A stretch of DNA of 64,000 nucleotides, taken from NCBI GenBank assembly GCA_036362985.1, contig JAYGXS010000001.1, forward strand, positions 11,945,836-12,009,835, given 5' to 3'. Origin of the DNA: Ligula intestinalis (taxonomy: Eukaryota > Platyhelminthes > Cestoda > Diphyllobothriidea > Diphyllobothriidae). The notes under the pieces were generated by a model. It searched no databases, was not told where the DNA came from, and worked only from the letters and a program-made list of their open reading frames with translations. Of the stretch, positions 1 to 11,086 are shown piece by piece. The stretch's first letter is position 1; each line of letters begins with the position of its first letter. The position numbers and the translations under genes were made by a program.

Positions 1-937
1 GTGTGTGTGTGCCCGGGTCCGCCGTTGAGTCTTATTCCCAGGGCGTGGGTCCTTGATCGCCTGTAGCCAATCGGTAAACTGATGCAGTTTGATTGGCTAC
101 GATCTGAGTCTTTCACATGACGAGCTCAATGCCGAAACGGATTAAACCGCTAACCGAGGTTCCGTTATACATATTTTTACAGCCAATATAGTTTCGGCCT
201 CAAAAAGCTAACTGTGGACAAAAAGTCGTTTTAAAGAGACGAACACGTGGAACAGAGTTTCAAAAATATTTGATGCAGCAGAACTTTGCCAAAAAATATA
301 CAGAGCCGAACTAACAAACGGCCCGAAATTTATCCAGTTCTCTAATTTGGAGCAATTAATTTAAACCTGGCATACAAATACATGTGAGGATGTCAGCCAT
401 GTGAAAAATCATACAAATTTTGCCCAAAAAATTTTTTTAACACTTTCTGAATTCACATTTAAAGGTGCTCACTATTTAACTTTCTTGTTATTTTCGTCTT
501 TGAGGTTTTTTGTACTCTCTCTCTCTCTCTGTTGGTTGGCGGTAGCCTGGAAGACCTTTTGTAAAGCCGGTTGAAGGTAGAGATCTGGTGTGCAAATGCA
601 GGGTTATAAAGTATTCTGACCTTGAACTGGTCCCAGCGTCCTCCTCCCCCCGCCTCCTCTTCTTCGGATACATACAAATATTGTAAGATATACGTGTAAA
701 CTGAGATCAAATAGTTTCATTGGGAAGGTGGCAAATATTATTTCGGAGACTTCCAACTCAGTCTCATCAGGCTGACAACTATTTAGACCTGGTGTATAAA
801 ACAGTACTTTTATATGGATTGTGCCAACACGTAGTTGCGGTAAAACACCATTCCGTTTGGATTATCTGCTGGGTCTTTCATTTATTTCTGCGATTTCGTA
901 ATTGAAATCTCATCCGATGTGTTCATAAGTGAGTGAG
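1..937. other. No gene seen
   Basis: The stretch opens with a short GT run and carries a CT run near 517-530. The open frames here are short and show no recognisable domain. I see no splice-framed exon and no repeat that matches elsewhere in the window. Confidence 0.5.
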
Positions 938-1941
938 TCATTGGAGTGTACGGTCGCTGGAACTTCTCGAGATTTCTTGAATGAGCAGGCGATAAAAGAA
1001 GAAAGTCCCGTCCCTAAATAGGCGTGTCCGGTATCCAGCATATTTATGATGACTTTGAAGAAATTGTTTTGTCTGATTGCCATCAACCGGTCTTTGTGTA
1101 TGCGTGTACATAGTGGTTGCCATTTTACCCATCGTAGTCTCTAGTCCACTCCCCACATTAATTTTGCAGACCAAACGGCTGGGAACTTGAAAGCGTAATT
1201 TGGCTATCGGCTTCTGCGTCGCTTGTACTTGATGTTTCCTCAGCAGTGTTTTAATGAAGCTACTCAATGCGTACAAGGACTTAAGAAATTGTCGGCTTTA
1301 TTATCTGCCAGGGGCTGCCTATTTCCGTTGGTTTTTTTCCTTGTTATCTCATGTATAAACCATCTTGTCAACGAGATTTACTTTCCTATTAAACCTGCTA
1401 CGCCTCACGTTAATCCAATTAAGAAAATTTTTGAAAAACTCGTTTTGGTTGCCAGGACCTTTCTACTAACCCGAATTTTCAACAGCTTGTGAACAAGTGG
1501 GCCCAGGTGTTAAGGCATATGAGGCGGCATCAGCGATTCAGCTATGCTAAGAGAATTTAAACCAAGCGCACACAACGGGACGTATTTGAACAAACACATT
1601 TTGTGACAATTTTTCTACTCCTACCCGTCTTTGCATGAGATAGATCACAAATGAAAGCATAAAGCTGTTTGAATTTGCACAGAAATCAAAGCATAACAAC
1701 AAGGTGATTTTTCACTGCGGCGAATAATTAATCATTATATCGTCTTTAGGCTTAAACACAAGAAAAAAATATCGAGAAGGATGTTACCGACAATAAAAAA
1801 GGGGATTAAGTCTATGCTCGCGATTAGCCACCGCCTACATAGGTCTCCCTTCTCCCGTCGTATATAATAGACAGAAGGTCCGATTTGTTCGTGCACGAAT
1901 GAGTATTCAGAACTATGTTTTGAGGTTAATAAAATGATCAC
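938..1941 (-). mobile_element. PLE-derived repeat (subfamily 3), copy 1
   Basis: About 1 kb of this strand aligns by eye with 27500-28560 on the plus strand, so it is a dispersed repeat. Near 1930-1840 the minus strand encodes a fragment (HEQIGPSVYYIRREKGDLC) matching the C-terminal tail of the PLE endonuclease at 44519-45091. Further 3' on the same strand, 1276-938 encodes a segment (KMATTMYTHTQRPVDGNQ, then SHHKYAG) that resembles the PLE linker between RT and endonuclease. The order is odd, since the endonuclease tail comes before the RT linker. No frame is long enough to be functional. The link to PLE is good for the tail and moderate for the rest. Confidence 0.55.
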
Positions 1942-2763
1942 CGTCTAGCAGATTTTGTAATGCAGATAAATCTTGCTGTATGCGCTTGTTTTAAATTATG
2001 AGAATTTGCGTGTTTTGACTGTGCGAGTTTCAAGCCCTTCTGTGGAGTGTTTGCAACCCCAATCGAAGACAGACTGCTTATTCAGATGCGACAGCTTCCG
2101 GCTCCTAAGTCCACACAGGCAAAAATCTTAACAGTCATGTCATTACTGGGTGGGCCACATAAAAAGATTTACTTCGCACAGGCAGTGTGACGTCCGTGCG
2201 TCAAGTTAACATCCGCTCGCAGAATCGAATAATTCTCACCGAGATGTCAAGCGCGTTTACGACAATTTGTTAATTTATCACCCCTCAGGACTTCAGTGTC
2301 CCAATTTAATTTCACTCGAACGTGCCCTCCTGACGCATTAAAGTTGATACTGGGCAAACGGTGAATCCTTCTTACAAATCTGAGCACCGGAGTAGTCCAT
2401 CATCTCGAAATACAGCAGTTAGAATAAAAAATTCACTTTTAAATCGAAGTACTGCAAAAACCGCTAACTTATGCCAATTGAGAAGTAGGACTAAAGTGCA
2501 TCCAGTAAGTTAAACAGTATAATAATAGAACTATTAAAGCATAAACGTGAATTTCATCAGCAATTTCAAACGTTCACACGAGCAAACGGTTCTGAAAATT
2601 CACGGTTTTCCTGCAAAAAATGTCATCTTGGTTTTCAATTCCACGGTCACACATTATAGCCTGAAAATCGTTGCCAGTGAGCAGTTCGAAGCAGGTACAA
2701 CAGATGATTAGGAAGGGTTTGGTAGACCAGAATACTTCAATTGACCCAGTTGTTAAAACTTCG
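1942..2763. other. No gene seen
   Basis: This is mixed-composition sequence with no long frame on either strand and no repeat I could match inside the window. Confidence 0.5.
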
Positions 2764-2832
2764 TGGCCTCGGCAGTGTTCGAGCCCACGTCAGCAGCGAA
2801 GACTTTAGCACAGCCATCGCTTTACCAACTGA
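2764..2832 (-). repeat. tRNA-like module (SINE-B type)
   Basis: On the minus strand this reads CTCAGTTGGTAAAGCGATGG followed by a T-arm/B-box-like GTGGGCTCGAACAC, the two internal RNA polymerase III promoter boxes of a tRNA. The arms do not fold into a complete cloverleaf. It abuts the left arm of the inverted repeat that starts at 2826. I read it as part of a tRNA-derived SINE-like repeat, not a working tRNA. Confidence 0.5.
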
Positions 2833-2867
2833 GAAGAAGAAGACTCGATCGCTGGGACAATATGTTT

Positions 2868-2922
2868 ATTCGCCTGACGTTTCGATATCCATTGTGGATT
2901 CATCATCAGAGACATGAGTAGC
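2868..2922 (-). ncRNA. Hammerhead-like motif in left arm of palindrome
   Basis: The minus strand has the core box CTGATGA (2909-2903), a helix II GAATCC/GGATATC closing with one bulge, then GAAAC-GTC (2883-2876). Helix I can pair TGTCT with AGGCG across the core. Helix III would be the self-complementary ACGT, so short that a dimer is likely needed, as reported for minimal PLE hammerheads. An extra U between the core box and helix II is non-canonical. Activity is untested. Confidence 0.45.
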
Positions 2923-3189
2923 AGAAACACGTAAATAATGCACAGAAGTGTGCAGTATTTATAGATTACAGTCATTACTGCAAACATACGGCGACAATTA
3001 ACGTTAACCGCCTTCTTGTGCGTGGATTGCTTGTTGAACGGCACGCGGGCTCTGACCTGTTCAACTTTCATCACGGGAAGTGGGCTCGGGCGTGATGATT
3101 GCTCGGCAGTCTGTCGCTGTATGTTTGCAGTAATGACTGTATCCTATAAATACTGCATACTTCTGTGCATGCTTTACCTATTTCTGCTA

Positions 3190-3238
3190 CTCATGTTTCT
3201 GATGATGAATATGCGATGGAAGTCGAAACATCAGGCGA
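3190..3238 (+). ncRNA. Hammerhead-like motif in right arm, degraded
   Basis: The plus strand has CTGATGA at 3199-3205 and GAAACATC at 3225-3232. The helix III palindrome ACGT of the left arm is here ACAT, and helix II (GAATATG... ...GGAAGTC) pairs poorly. It is the same motif as the left arm in a more decayed state. Confidence 0.35.
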
Positions 3239-3282
3239 ATAAACGTATTGTCCACGCGATCGAGTCTTCTTCTTCTCAATTG

Positions 3283-3800
3283 CTTCCTGGGACACGCATG
3301 TTCGCTTGTATTGGCTTTACCAACTGAACTATGAAGGCACGCCAAGAGCCATGAATTAAATCACAGTAAGGGCGAGTAACCCGCTCAGTCTCCTGAACGT
3401 ATGGAATCCACCAATTCTTGTACAGTAACCTGACCGCCCAAGCTGGATTTCCTCCATATGCTACGATTTTTCACAGTTGGTTCATTTGAATTATTCGTAT
3501 CTGCCAAACTCTTTTTTTAATTAATAAGTTGCCACGTGGTCATTCTGGTGGATTCCAGATTATGACTTAGGAAATCATGTCTGGACAGTCGGCATACTGT
3601 ATCCGTTCGAATGGATCGCATACGTACAGGAGGCTGGGTGCGTAAATCGACCCAACTGTGATTTAATTCACGGCTCTCAACGTGCCTTCGTATCTCCATT
3701 GGCAGGATGTTGACCGTACTAAAGCCTTCTTTGTTGATGTGATTTCGAATCCCAGCAAGGCCACGTATTTTTCACAGTCGGGTCAATTTAAAATCATGAG
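3283..3800. repeat. SINE-B-type inverted pair of tRNA-like modules
   Basis: A minus-strand tRNA-like module (3342-3285, with AGTTCAGTTGGTAAAGCC) and a plus-strand one (3680-3765, with GATTTCGAATCCCAGC) face each other. Between them is ATGGAATCCACCAATTCTTG, then GACCGCCCAAGCTGGATTTC, and an inverted counterpart GGTGGATTCCA. The same block, with the same inverted arrangement, is at 36850-37348, and single copies are at 43025-43130 and 51830-52035. It is a tRNA-derived repeat family in which the tRNA part lies inside the unit. Confidence 0.55.
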
Positions 3801-3842
3801 TTTCGTGATGCCTTTAGATGATCACTTCCAGAACCAGTGATG

Positions 3843-3950
3843 AATGAAAGTCTAGACGAAGATGTCGTTGCGTTCACCGGAAACGTAATTTTATTCATCT
3901 GAGCTGTCGGGCTCTTTGGGAGTCCACCGTCAGAGGTAAACCGGCAACAA
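3843..3950 (-). ncRNA. PLE 3' segment with decayed hammerhead
   Basis: Just downstream (on the minus strand) of the PLE endonuclease fragment, 3938-3893 reads CTGACGGTGGACTC, CCAAA, GAGCCC, GACAGCTCAGA. It aligns with the intact-looking form at 40205-40252 (CTGACGC, GGACTCT, AGAGCCC, GAAAGCTCAGA). Here the GAAA box is GACA, which should abolish catalysis. It is followed by AATAAAATTACGTTTCCGGTG, shared in altered form with 40250-40280. Confidence 0.45.
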
Positions 3951-4074
3951 AAAGCGAGCAACAGTTATAGGGGTTAGGAACCAATCAACTATTAGAGGGG
4001 AAGGGGGGAGGGAGGGTGAAGAGTCGGGTGGGGGGAGGAGGAGTACGCGAGAGGAAGAGGAGAAGGGGGGGGGG

Positions 4075-4385
4075 CTCATTAATCACCAGTTTCGGTCGTG
4101 CGTAGGTGCCTGCGGAGAGCGATGTAGGCAGGCGCCAACTTAGTGCACCGGTTGACTGAGTTGTCATCCTAGGCCCAGGCTTCAAATAACTCTCTGCGGT
4201 CTTGCTGTCGGTGTGAGCAACTAGTCTTGCGGCTGCGAAGTTAAATTCGTGGCCCCTCTCATAGGTGTGGGCCGCCACTTGCGATTGTGCGTCACCTTGT
4301 CTGACAGCTAGCTTATGTTCGTACATGCGCGAACCAAGCATTCTTCCTGTCTGTCTGGTTTAATTTCGGGGACAGTTCAGACATG
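4075..4385 (-). pseudogene. PLE GIY-YIG endonuclease fragment (subfamily 1)
   Basis: The minus strand encodes the core of a PLE GIY-YIG endonuclease: YEHKLAVRQGDAQSQVAAHT, then YERGHEFNFAAARLVAHTDS and, after a frameshift, a tail equivalent to SVNR...LAPAYIALRRHLR. In PLEs this domain follows the RT and nicks target DNA. Only the C-terminal half is present. The upstream GIY part (near 4385-4345) is out of frame and has a stop. Relatives in the window are at 29590-29860, 43780-44235 and 46863-47456. It is a dead, 5'-truncated copy. Confidence 0.75.
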
Positions 4386-4693
4386 GTATAAGATGCATGC
4401 GATCAATGAAAGTTTTAGTCCTGTGAAATTCCCCTGTCGCGATTGCCGAGTACGCACCCCGTATGTTTGACGCACAGTTGCCACCCACAATCTACCCTTA
4501 ATACCCCCCCCCCTTCCCCCCCCACCCCCACCCCGCCAGCCGCGAACCCCAACGTCCTGAACAAGCCGACCCCGTCGTCATGTGGGCAGGGTGGAAACGA
4601 AAAGATGACTCCCCACTCTCTCCCGGCCCCGCTCGCCCCCCTCCAGGAATCACATAAACAGCGCACATAACTGACAATTTCAGTCTCCATGTT
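4386..4693. other. C-rich low-complexity stretch
   Basis: 4501-4545 is nearly pure C with A/T interruptions, and it gives rise to long proline- or glycine-rich frames on both strands. These are composition artefacts. I see no gene. Confidence 0.6.
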
Positions 4694-4729
4694 AGCCTGA
4701 CGGTGAATGACCGAAAACATATGTTTGCC
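4694..4729 (+). ncRNA. Hammerhead-like motif, PLE pseudo-LTR fragment
   Basis: The plus strand reads AGC-CTGACGGTGAATGACC-GAAAACATATGTTT-GCC. The helix III palindrome AACATATGTT and the 3' GCC match the motif in the pseudo-LTRs at 56127-56161 and 58925-58959. The conserved CUGANGA box is incomplete, as it lacks a clear G8-A9 before the helix GGT/ACC, so this copy is probably inactive. It marks an isolated pseudo-LTR fragment of the 56-59 kb PLE type. Confidence 0.45.
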
Positions 4730-5019
4730 AATCTAATTTGACTGTTTTTTTTAACCTGGAGCGCTGTCCTACTGCGGAGCGAAGCCAACAGCCACCTTCT
4801 GAGCGGCTTCCTGGCGGGATAGACAAGTGTGTGGTGGACCGAGATGTCATCAGTCTGCTCGAGACAGAAGGCACACTCACGAACACCCAGCGTCAGCCAA
4901 CGTCATCGCTTCAACGTCATTAGTAAATGCTGTTTTCATGTCTGCGAGGACGGTACCTGCAAAAACTAAGTTACATTACTGCCATTCAATACAGAAGATT
5001 GCCTAACTCATTAAATGTG

Positions 5020-5290
5020 TAGATCTAAATTCGGTAGGGTAGGTTAGCAGCCATTTGGGGTTGTTTATTTTGTTCATTGAATTGACTTGAGGCGCAAAAT
5101 ACTGTTTCTAGAAGAGAGTTCATTGCAGATTAGGGTATTGAAGGAAAAGGGGGGACAAAACGGTTAAAATCCAACCTTTCTTGATATTCAAGGAATTTCC
5201 TACGGTACCAAACGCTGCACAACACAATTTCTTGTCTATGCCGGTTGCAATATCGACGATATTGATATAAGCCAGAAAAGTGTTGACTAA
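5020..5290. repeat. AT-rich repeat H, copy 1
   Basis: This aligns by eye with 19745-20005: both carry TTGTTTATTTTG or CTGTTTATTTTG, GACTTGAGGCGCAAAATACTG or GGCTTGAGACGCAAAATGCTG, and TTTCTTGATATTCAAGGAATT or its variant. It is an interspersed repeat with no coding capacity and of unknown class. Confidence 0.55.
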
Positions 5291-5299
5291 ATTTTTACA

Positions 5300-6839
5300 G
5301 AGAACAGAAAAAAGTTTTTCTTTCGTGAAAATCACATAAACGCAGGTATGATAAATCGAATTGTTTAGAGGAAAGAGGGCGGTATTCAGTTTTAAGAAGT
5401 ATGTTTTTAAAATGTGCTACGTTTTGTGCCATGAAATAAGTTAATAAAATTGTGCGGATGTAGTTCAGTTTTCCATACTGAAAATAAGGACAGTAAACAG
5501 GCATATATTTTTTCTGAACAATATAGTTCTTTGGGAATTAATAATGGCTAGTTTCTCAGCTCTTCGTTAGACCAATGAGAGTTGTGCGAAAACACGATCA
5601 CGGCATGGGTAGACTTATTCAGGCTTTCGGTGTAACATCAAATTTCGTTATTCGACAGTTAATATTTTGTAAGTGTCCTGCAGCAACATAGTCCCGCCCA
5701 ATCATTGGTCAGATTACGCTGCAGATATATGTTCACCGATGTGTGGGGCCGATGGCGTATATCCGAGGAACAGACCTCTGAGGGTCTGTCACGTCGTAAG
5801 CAAAAGGTGTCTAAGTAACCTTGATTTACAATTAACTATGAACCAACACAGAAACGTGAAATTGAACGGGCAGAAGTTTGTCGGTTTTTGGAAGTCATCG
5901 TTTTATAATGATGAGTTCAGCGTCGCTAGTGTTATAATGATGACATCTGAGGTGTGTCACCGTTGAATTACGCCCTGTTGAAATCCTCAAGGAAGAAGAC
6001 AATAAGAAGGGCGTAATTCTGGAGTCCAACCGAGGAGGGTTTTCTGTGTACAAAATCCGGAGGAGCTGTCCCGGGTGGCTGTTGCCGCTGGTTGATCTCC
6101 AGCGCGCTCTTTGTCCCGCCTCGGGGGCGAACACCGGCATTGGGAGCGGACTAGCGGGTCCTCGCTATCCGATGTGGCTGCAACTCTCCCTGTCAGGAGT
6201 GATAGTGGCTTATAAGAGATTGTCTGCGCGGTCTTTTGTGGCCTGGTTGGCCGCATTGGGATAACGTCAGGCGACCAGTTGACCCTCGGGAAACAGCTAC
6301 CGGTTGTGCCTAGCGTAGGCTCGCGTGCGTGCGGTCTAAGGTCATTGTGTGTGGACAGTCATCGCATGTATGGGGTCAGAGCTAACAAACAAGGACATTT
6401 GGCTAGAAACGACGCCTTAGGAAAGCCTTCAAATGTTGCTGGAACTTGGTCTGGCTAATATCTTAACACATAGTATATATTCTATCGTTCTGTTGTGCAT
6501 TTACAAACTTAGAACGGTGGCTGGAAATTCATGCAAACGTCATGATCGATAATGAACTTGATATTTATCACATATTTGGTCATGTTATTTTGTTCTAATG
6601 CGTGAATTGAATCCTGAGAAAGCCTTTTAGTAAGGAAAGCTACCTGTCCAGTATATTTAGGGGTAACAGGCATTAATATTGGCGAAACCATATCGAAACC
6701 ATATCCTCTGCTCTTCTGTACCACAGAACTAAATCACTTTTTGTATGTGTTATGCTATGCGGGAGCGCCAATATAAGCAAAATGGGCTGAAGTATATGCC
6801 TTTCTGGACCGGAACAGTTAGTCTTAATTTTATGAAAAT
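5300..6839. other. No gene seen
   Basis: Short frames only. A GC-richer patch at about 5990-6300 has frames on three phases but none has a recognisable domain, and I could not match it elsewhere in the window. Confidence 0.5.
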
Positions 6840-7800
6840 CAGTTGAAGCCAAGTTTGAGGAATTGTGTTGATTTTCGAAAAAAAGAAGCGAGTTCAGTTT
6901 AAACTCTTTTTTGCTACAGTCTGATATGTTTTATCAGAAAACGCGGTAGGAATGTTTAGACTGCATTTGGTTTACCGCAATCAGTGATTTGGGACGGTAA
7001 CCAAAACTGCGTATATGTTGTCGGGAATATGAAGGTAAAAGCTATCTTATTAAATCTAAAAAATATGGGGAGACACTATTCTGCACCTTGTAATTTCCGT
7101 TTATGCGCATTTTAGGAACTTAACAGACTGAAGATGAGTCATTTTCGTAACGTCTTGGTGTATATTCGGCAGCTCCTTTTTGCATTCACAAGCTTAAAAT
7201 GGGTCCTGATAGGAATCAACTGGGGCGAAAAATACTCCAATATAAAGAGTAAAGTTATTTCTTTCATTTTCAGCCAAAATTGTAGCATTTATTTCCAGCT
7301 ATGCTAAAAACTGGTCAAAATTCTCCATTCTCACTTTGAAATTACTTTGAAAAAAGTTAACATGCACATATATTCCTCAGCTGAATATCTAATTGAAGCG
7401 TTTTTCAAAGAGGAAACCTATTATTGGTAGTTTTATAATTACCATTAAGCATAACACTATCAAACTTCTGTTGTGGGCTTCCTTTGCTTGACTATGAGTT
7501 TTGGTATTTTGTGGAATTTATAAATGTGACTCCATTTGCCATCTTTTATGAACTTAAATCAGAATTTCACGCTTTTGGTAAAGGCTTCTGAAAAATGTCT
7601 TACATTAAGATTTCCATTGAGACCTCTAGCAAAATCTGGATTTATGGAAGAAAGCTTGAAAAGACTAAAAGTGGTCGAAATTTGCCGGAATTTGAATGAC
7701 GAAAATTGTATTTTTAATCTAACACCTGAAGTACGTATGAAGAAATTTGAATCAAGAAAAGTTCTTTTGATATAAAGAATATGGGATATTTACCCATTAA
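6840..7800 (+). repeat. AT-rich repeat I, copy 1
   Basis: Blocks such as AAAGTTAACATGCACATATA ... GAATATCTAATTGAAGCG recur at 16300-17110 (AAAGTTAACATACGCAGAAG ... GAATATCTAATCAAAGTG) and on the minus strand at 24560-24180. The 79-codon frame at 7536-7775 has no known domain. This is a decayed interspersed repeat, probably continuous with repeat J just downstream. Confidence 0.45.
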
Positions 7801-8069
7801 AGTAACGATTGTAATTTACGTCATTGATTTACTTTATAGCAATTTTGTCAGTTCTGTGGAACTTACGTGTTTTGAAGAATGTTTTTTATTTTCTTAACAA
7901 GCAATTAGTACGCTTAAACACTTCCTTTTAGTAACAAGTTCATCTCAGGTTGTTAATTATTATCTAAATTTTTTGTACATGCGTTAATACCGGTTTGTGA
8001 GTGATTGTCAGTATTGCGCGAATGTCAGTATGTTTGTGAAATCCGACCGCAATGTAAAGCTCGATTGAT

Positions 8070-8520
8070 ACAGTCTGATATGGCAACAGTAGCTTATGTA
8101 GGCCCACTCATTAATCCCTACTCCCTGCATGTTTTCCCAAGAAAATAGTGGTTTTAGGGTTTTATGGGTGAGGAATTAGAACACGCAGTGGAATAAACTT
8201 TAATAAATGCTGAATGCATTTTTATTTTATCTTACTCAGAAATTTTTTGATTTATATCTGTAAATTTGCCTAATTTGTATTATCGTTCAATGCATTGCGG
8301 AAAAACCCAATTATCAAACTGCATGTTTCTTGAATTTCCCGAAAAATTGAAATTATGGCTAGGAGGTCGTCTACTTCAACTTACCTGTGGCCCACCTTAC
8401 CGCTCTGGAGTTAGACTAGTACAGCCCGTGGCGCGAAACGCCACGCATACCTTCAATTTACATGCGGAACAACTTACTCCCAGCGGCCACGGGAAGCAAA
8501 ATCGATTAAATTTGTTTCAA
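8070..8520 (+). repeat. Repeat J, copy 1, with conserved hairpin block
   Basis: This ~450 bp aligns with the minus strand of 23740-24170 from end to end, for example GCTTATGTAGGCCCACTCAT, then CCAATTATCAAACTGCA and TCGTCTACTTCAACTTACC. The best-kept block is GGAGTTAGACTAGT...GCGGAACAAC. Inside it, 8428-8444 forms a hairpin (GTGGCG / CGCCAC, loop CGAAA). A piece of the block also appears near 35725-35785. Class unknown. Confidence 0.6.
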
Positions 8521-8529
8521 ATTGCACTT

Positions 8530-10390
8530 ACTTCCAAAAATTTCCTTCTCTGCCTATCCTATTTCCCATCCCCCTAAACTCTATAACCACCGTTTTTGCA
8601 GGGCAAAATGCTAGGACGAGGGGTATTTGAGTGGTCTCAAATAAGCTAATTTTGCCTCTGAACTCGTTGAAGGAAGACTTCAGGTCATTCATGCACAACG
8701 AGTGAAGTGGTCTTGGCACGTTCCTTGCCGTTCACCCCCTCCACCCAGAATCTAGCGTTACCTTTCTCGATTCAACACCCTTACCCACATTGAGCGTCGA
8801 AGGAGAGGGGTACTTTGCTCACTCCGTTCAGGTGTAATAATTGAAGCTTTGACCGACCGCCCTAGTTACACCGGCCGCCTTATTTGCTCTGATAGCTCAG
8901 CCAACTCAAGGTGACTCCACCTAATCAGCTCTGGAGTGCATCAAGCGTATCTTATCTCGGACGCACTCACTCGTTCACCTGTGCCCACTCGACACGCGTG
9001 CGTGTCCAGACAGCCCCCACCACCATCACTACCGCCGCCGCGCTTGTCCCACTTGAAAACACCGTCCTTCCCTCCCTCCCCACTCCAGCATAGACCACTA
9101 GACAGACTATCCCTCGGATATTGCGAGACGCACCACGGCAGTGTCCACATCTAAAGCAGCCGACATTGCAGTCTCGCTCCATCTGTTAGCCATGACTTGG
9201 CACTGCCACTGCACGCCCTAGCTGCCTGAAACTACGACGCGGGGTTCTGTGCGCGATTACTGCCTCATGCTAATGTCTACCATCTTATCCTACTAATCCT
9301 GACTGGGTCTGATGAATGCGGTGCTCAATCTCCGGGGAAAGGGGGTGTGGAGGTGGAGTTAGGCCTTTGTGGATGGCTTCGTTGGGGTAGGGGGTCAGAC
9401 GTTGCAGTATCGGGGGGGGGGGGGGGGGGCAAAGATTTGGGACCGGCTAGTTACGGCACGATCAAAGACGCATTAGAAGAATGAGTCATTAACTGCGCCT
9501 CATCATGCATTTTGTCTAGAAGATGCAACGGAGCGGTGCAGCGAGCGCTGGGTCTGCTGATTCAGCGGTGGCATACGTGTATGCTCGCGAATTCCTCGAT
9601 ATCCTTCTTGCTTTCGATGCTTTTCCATTCAAACCCCTTAGAGTATTCCGGCGTCCTTGACTCTCGTGGTCTTCTCCCGGCCTTCAGAGTGTATTTCGCT
9701 TAGATTGATATTAGTTCATCGATGTTGTAACTTACCAAGCCAAGATGAAAGCTAACAGGCTTACACACGTGCTTAGTCGGTATTTTGCGACTGCTTGAAA
9801 CAGCTACGAGGAATCCGGCTCATCAGTGGGCCCCCCCCGCTTTCCCTATTTGCTTTCTGGTTATAATAACGGTTTTGAACGTTCAGTTTTATAATAAGTT
9901 CAATCCTTCTTCTACTGAAATTCATGTACAACCGGCACAGCATCAATGCAATGGGACATCACCCAAAACCTTTGCAAATTCACTGGAAAATACCGTTCTT
10001 GATGCCTGCGAGTACAGTACCAGCTGAATTGACGCCCTTTCAATGCCAACTCACTAAAATGCGCACAATTGTACACTATAGACTTCATAATAAAACGTAA
10101 ATCACATTGTAACTACATATTTCCTCATGTCAGTAAAAATCAATCTGAACTCGTTGATGAACGTTCACCTGACCGCTAACGGAACTCATCTGTCTCACTC
10201 TGCTTGGGCCTCAACAGAGGCCCTGACAGCAGTAACAAGTGGTAGTTGACAGATAGTATTTCACAAGAAGAAGCTCCGACCAGTGAAACAAGAAATTTAT
10301 TTTCCTGATATCTCGGATTACGTCGGGAATTCTTACTCATAGCTAATGGTAAGTTCGTCTGAGTCATACGCAGATAGTATTGCCGGTAAA
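8530..10390. other. No gene seen; G18 run at 9412-9429
   Basis: The frames here are short and compositional. 8950-9080 is CA/C-rich and gives spurious frames on both strands. An 18-base G run interrupts the sequence. Confidence 0.5.
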
Positions 10391-10394
10391 CAAA

Positions 10395-10530
10395 AGGGAG
10401 ACTGGAATGCCCATTTTTGGCCTTTTAGCCCTGACGCAAATGGCATCCCACCCGAGCCTCGATGTCGCAAATTTTTCGGTCGAAGTCAACCACCCTAACC
10501 ATTGAGCCACGAGCCCGATGTCTCGTCAGT
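10395..10530 (-). repeat. SINE-A copy (tRNA head on minus strand)
   Basis: The minus strand begins GGCTCGTGGCTCAATGGTTA (A-box like), continues to a B-box-like ACATCGAGGCTCGGGTGG, and then the SINE body ending AATGGGCATTCCAGTCTCCC. The same head-body order is seen at 27017-27165 and 54840-55105. It is a tRNA-derived SINE. Confidence 0.6.
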
Positions 10531-10986
10531 TTAGGTCAGGGGGTTATTTAAGTCGATTATTTAAGACTGCGAAAAACCGATTAAACTAGTATTGCATCAG
10601 CCTGTTTATTAAAAAGCCTCTCACATCTAGAGTATGACACACATATATTAGAAATGGAAACGAGTTGTATGCGACATATTATTTAAACAATAGAGAAGTA
10701 TGCTATTTTCCTTATGTTATAGGTATAAAATATGTATTTCGAAAATGAAGCGTTGGTTGAGGTGCAGAATCATTCAGAAATCGAAAAACGTACAGCAGTC
10801 GGCAAGGGCCATGCAAAGTTCATAATGTAATTTGACCTGGTGATTTAACCTGTATTTAGCAGCATAATTTTTATTGATTTAGTTTATTGAATGCTGCGAA
10901 AGCCTTTTACTGAGTTAAATCATCCTTTTAGTAAGGTTTATTAAGAGAAATGGCCATAAGTTTTGGGGAAATTGGGAGTAGTCTCA

Positions 10987-11086
10987 NNNNNNNNNNNNNN
11001 NNNNNNNNNNNNNNNNNNNNNNNNNNNNNNNNNNNNNNNNNNNNNNNNNNNNNNNNNNNNNNNNNNNNNNNNNNNNNNNNNNNNNN
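10987..11086. other. Assembly gap of 100 N
   Basis: Exactly 100 N, the usual placeholder for a gap of unknown length. The open frame spanning it is meaningless. Confidence 0.98.

Larger units (their letters stand above)
2826..3282. repeat. Long inverted repeat, arms 2826-2999 and 3109-3282
   Basis: The two ~174 bp arms are reverse complements with scattered mismatches, separated by ~110 bp. Each arm reads outward as CTGATGATGAAT, a short helix, CGAAAC, then CAGGCGAATAAAC and a tract rich in GAAGAAGA. The CTGATGA/GAAAC spacing is that of a hammerhead ribozyme, which PLE pseudo-LTRs are known to carry. The structure is best explained as two PLE terminal segments in inverted orientation. The short frames across it (for example 3016-3327) are incidental. 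Confidence 0.7.

Noticed and set aside
4443..4788. Proline- or glycine-rich proteins on both strands
   Set aside because: They follow entirely from the C-rich tract. Overlapping frames on both strands are equally open.
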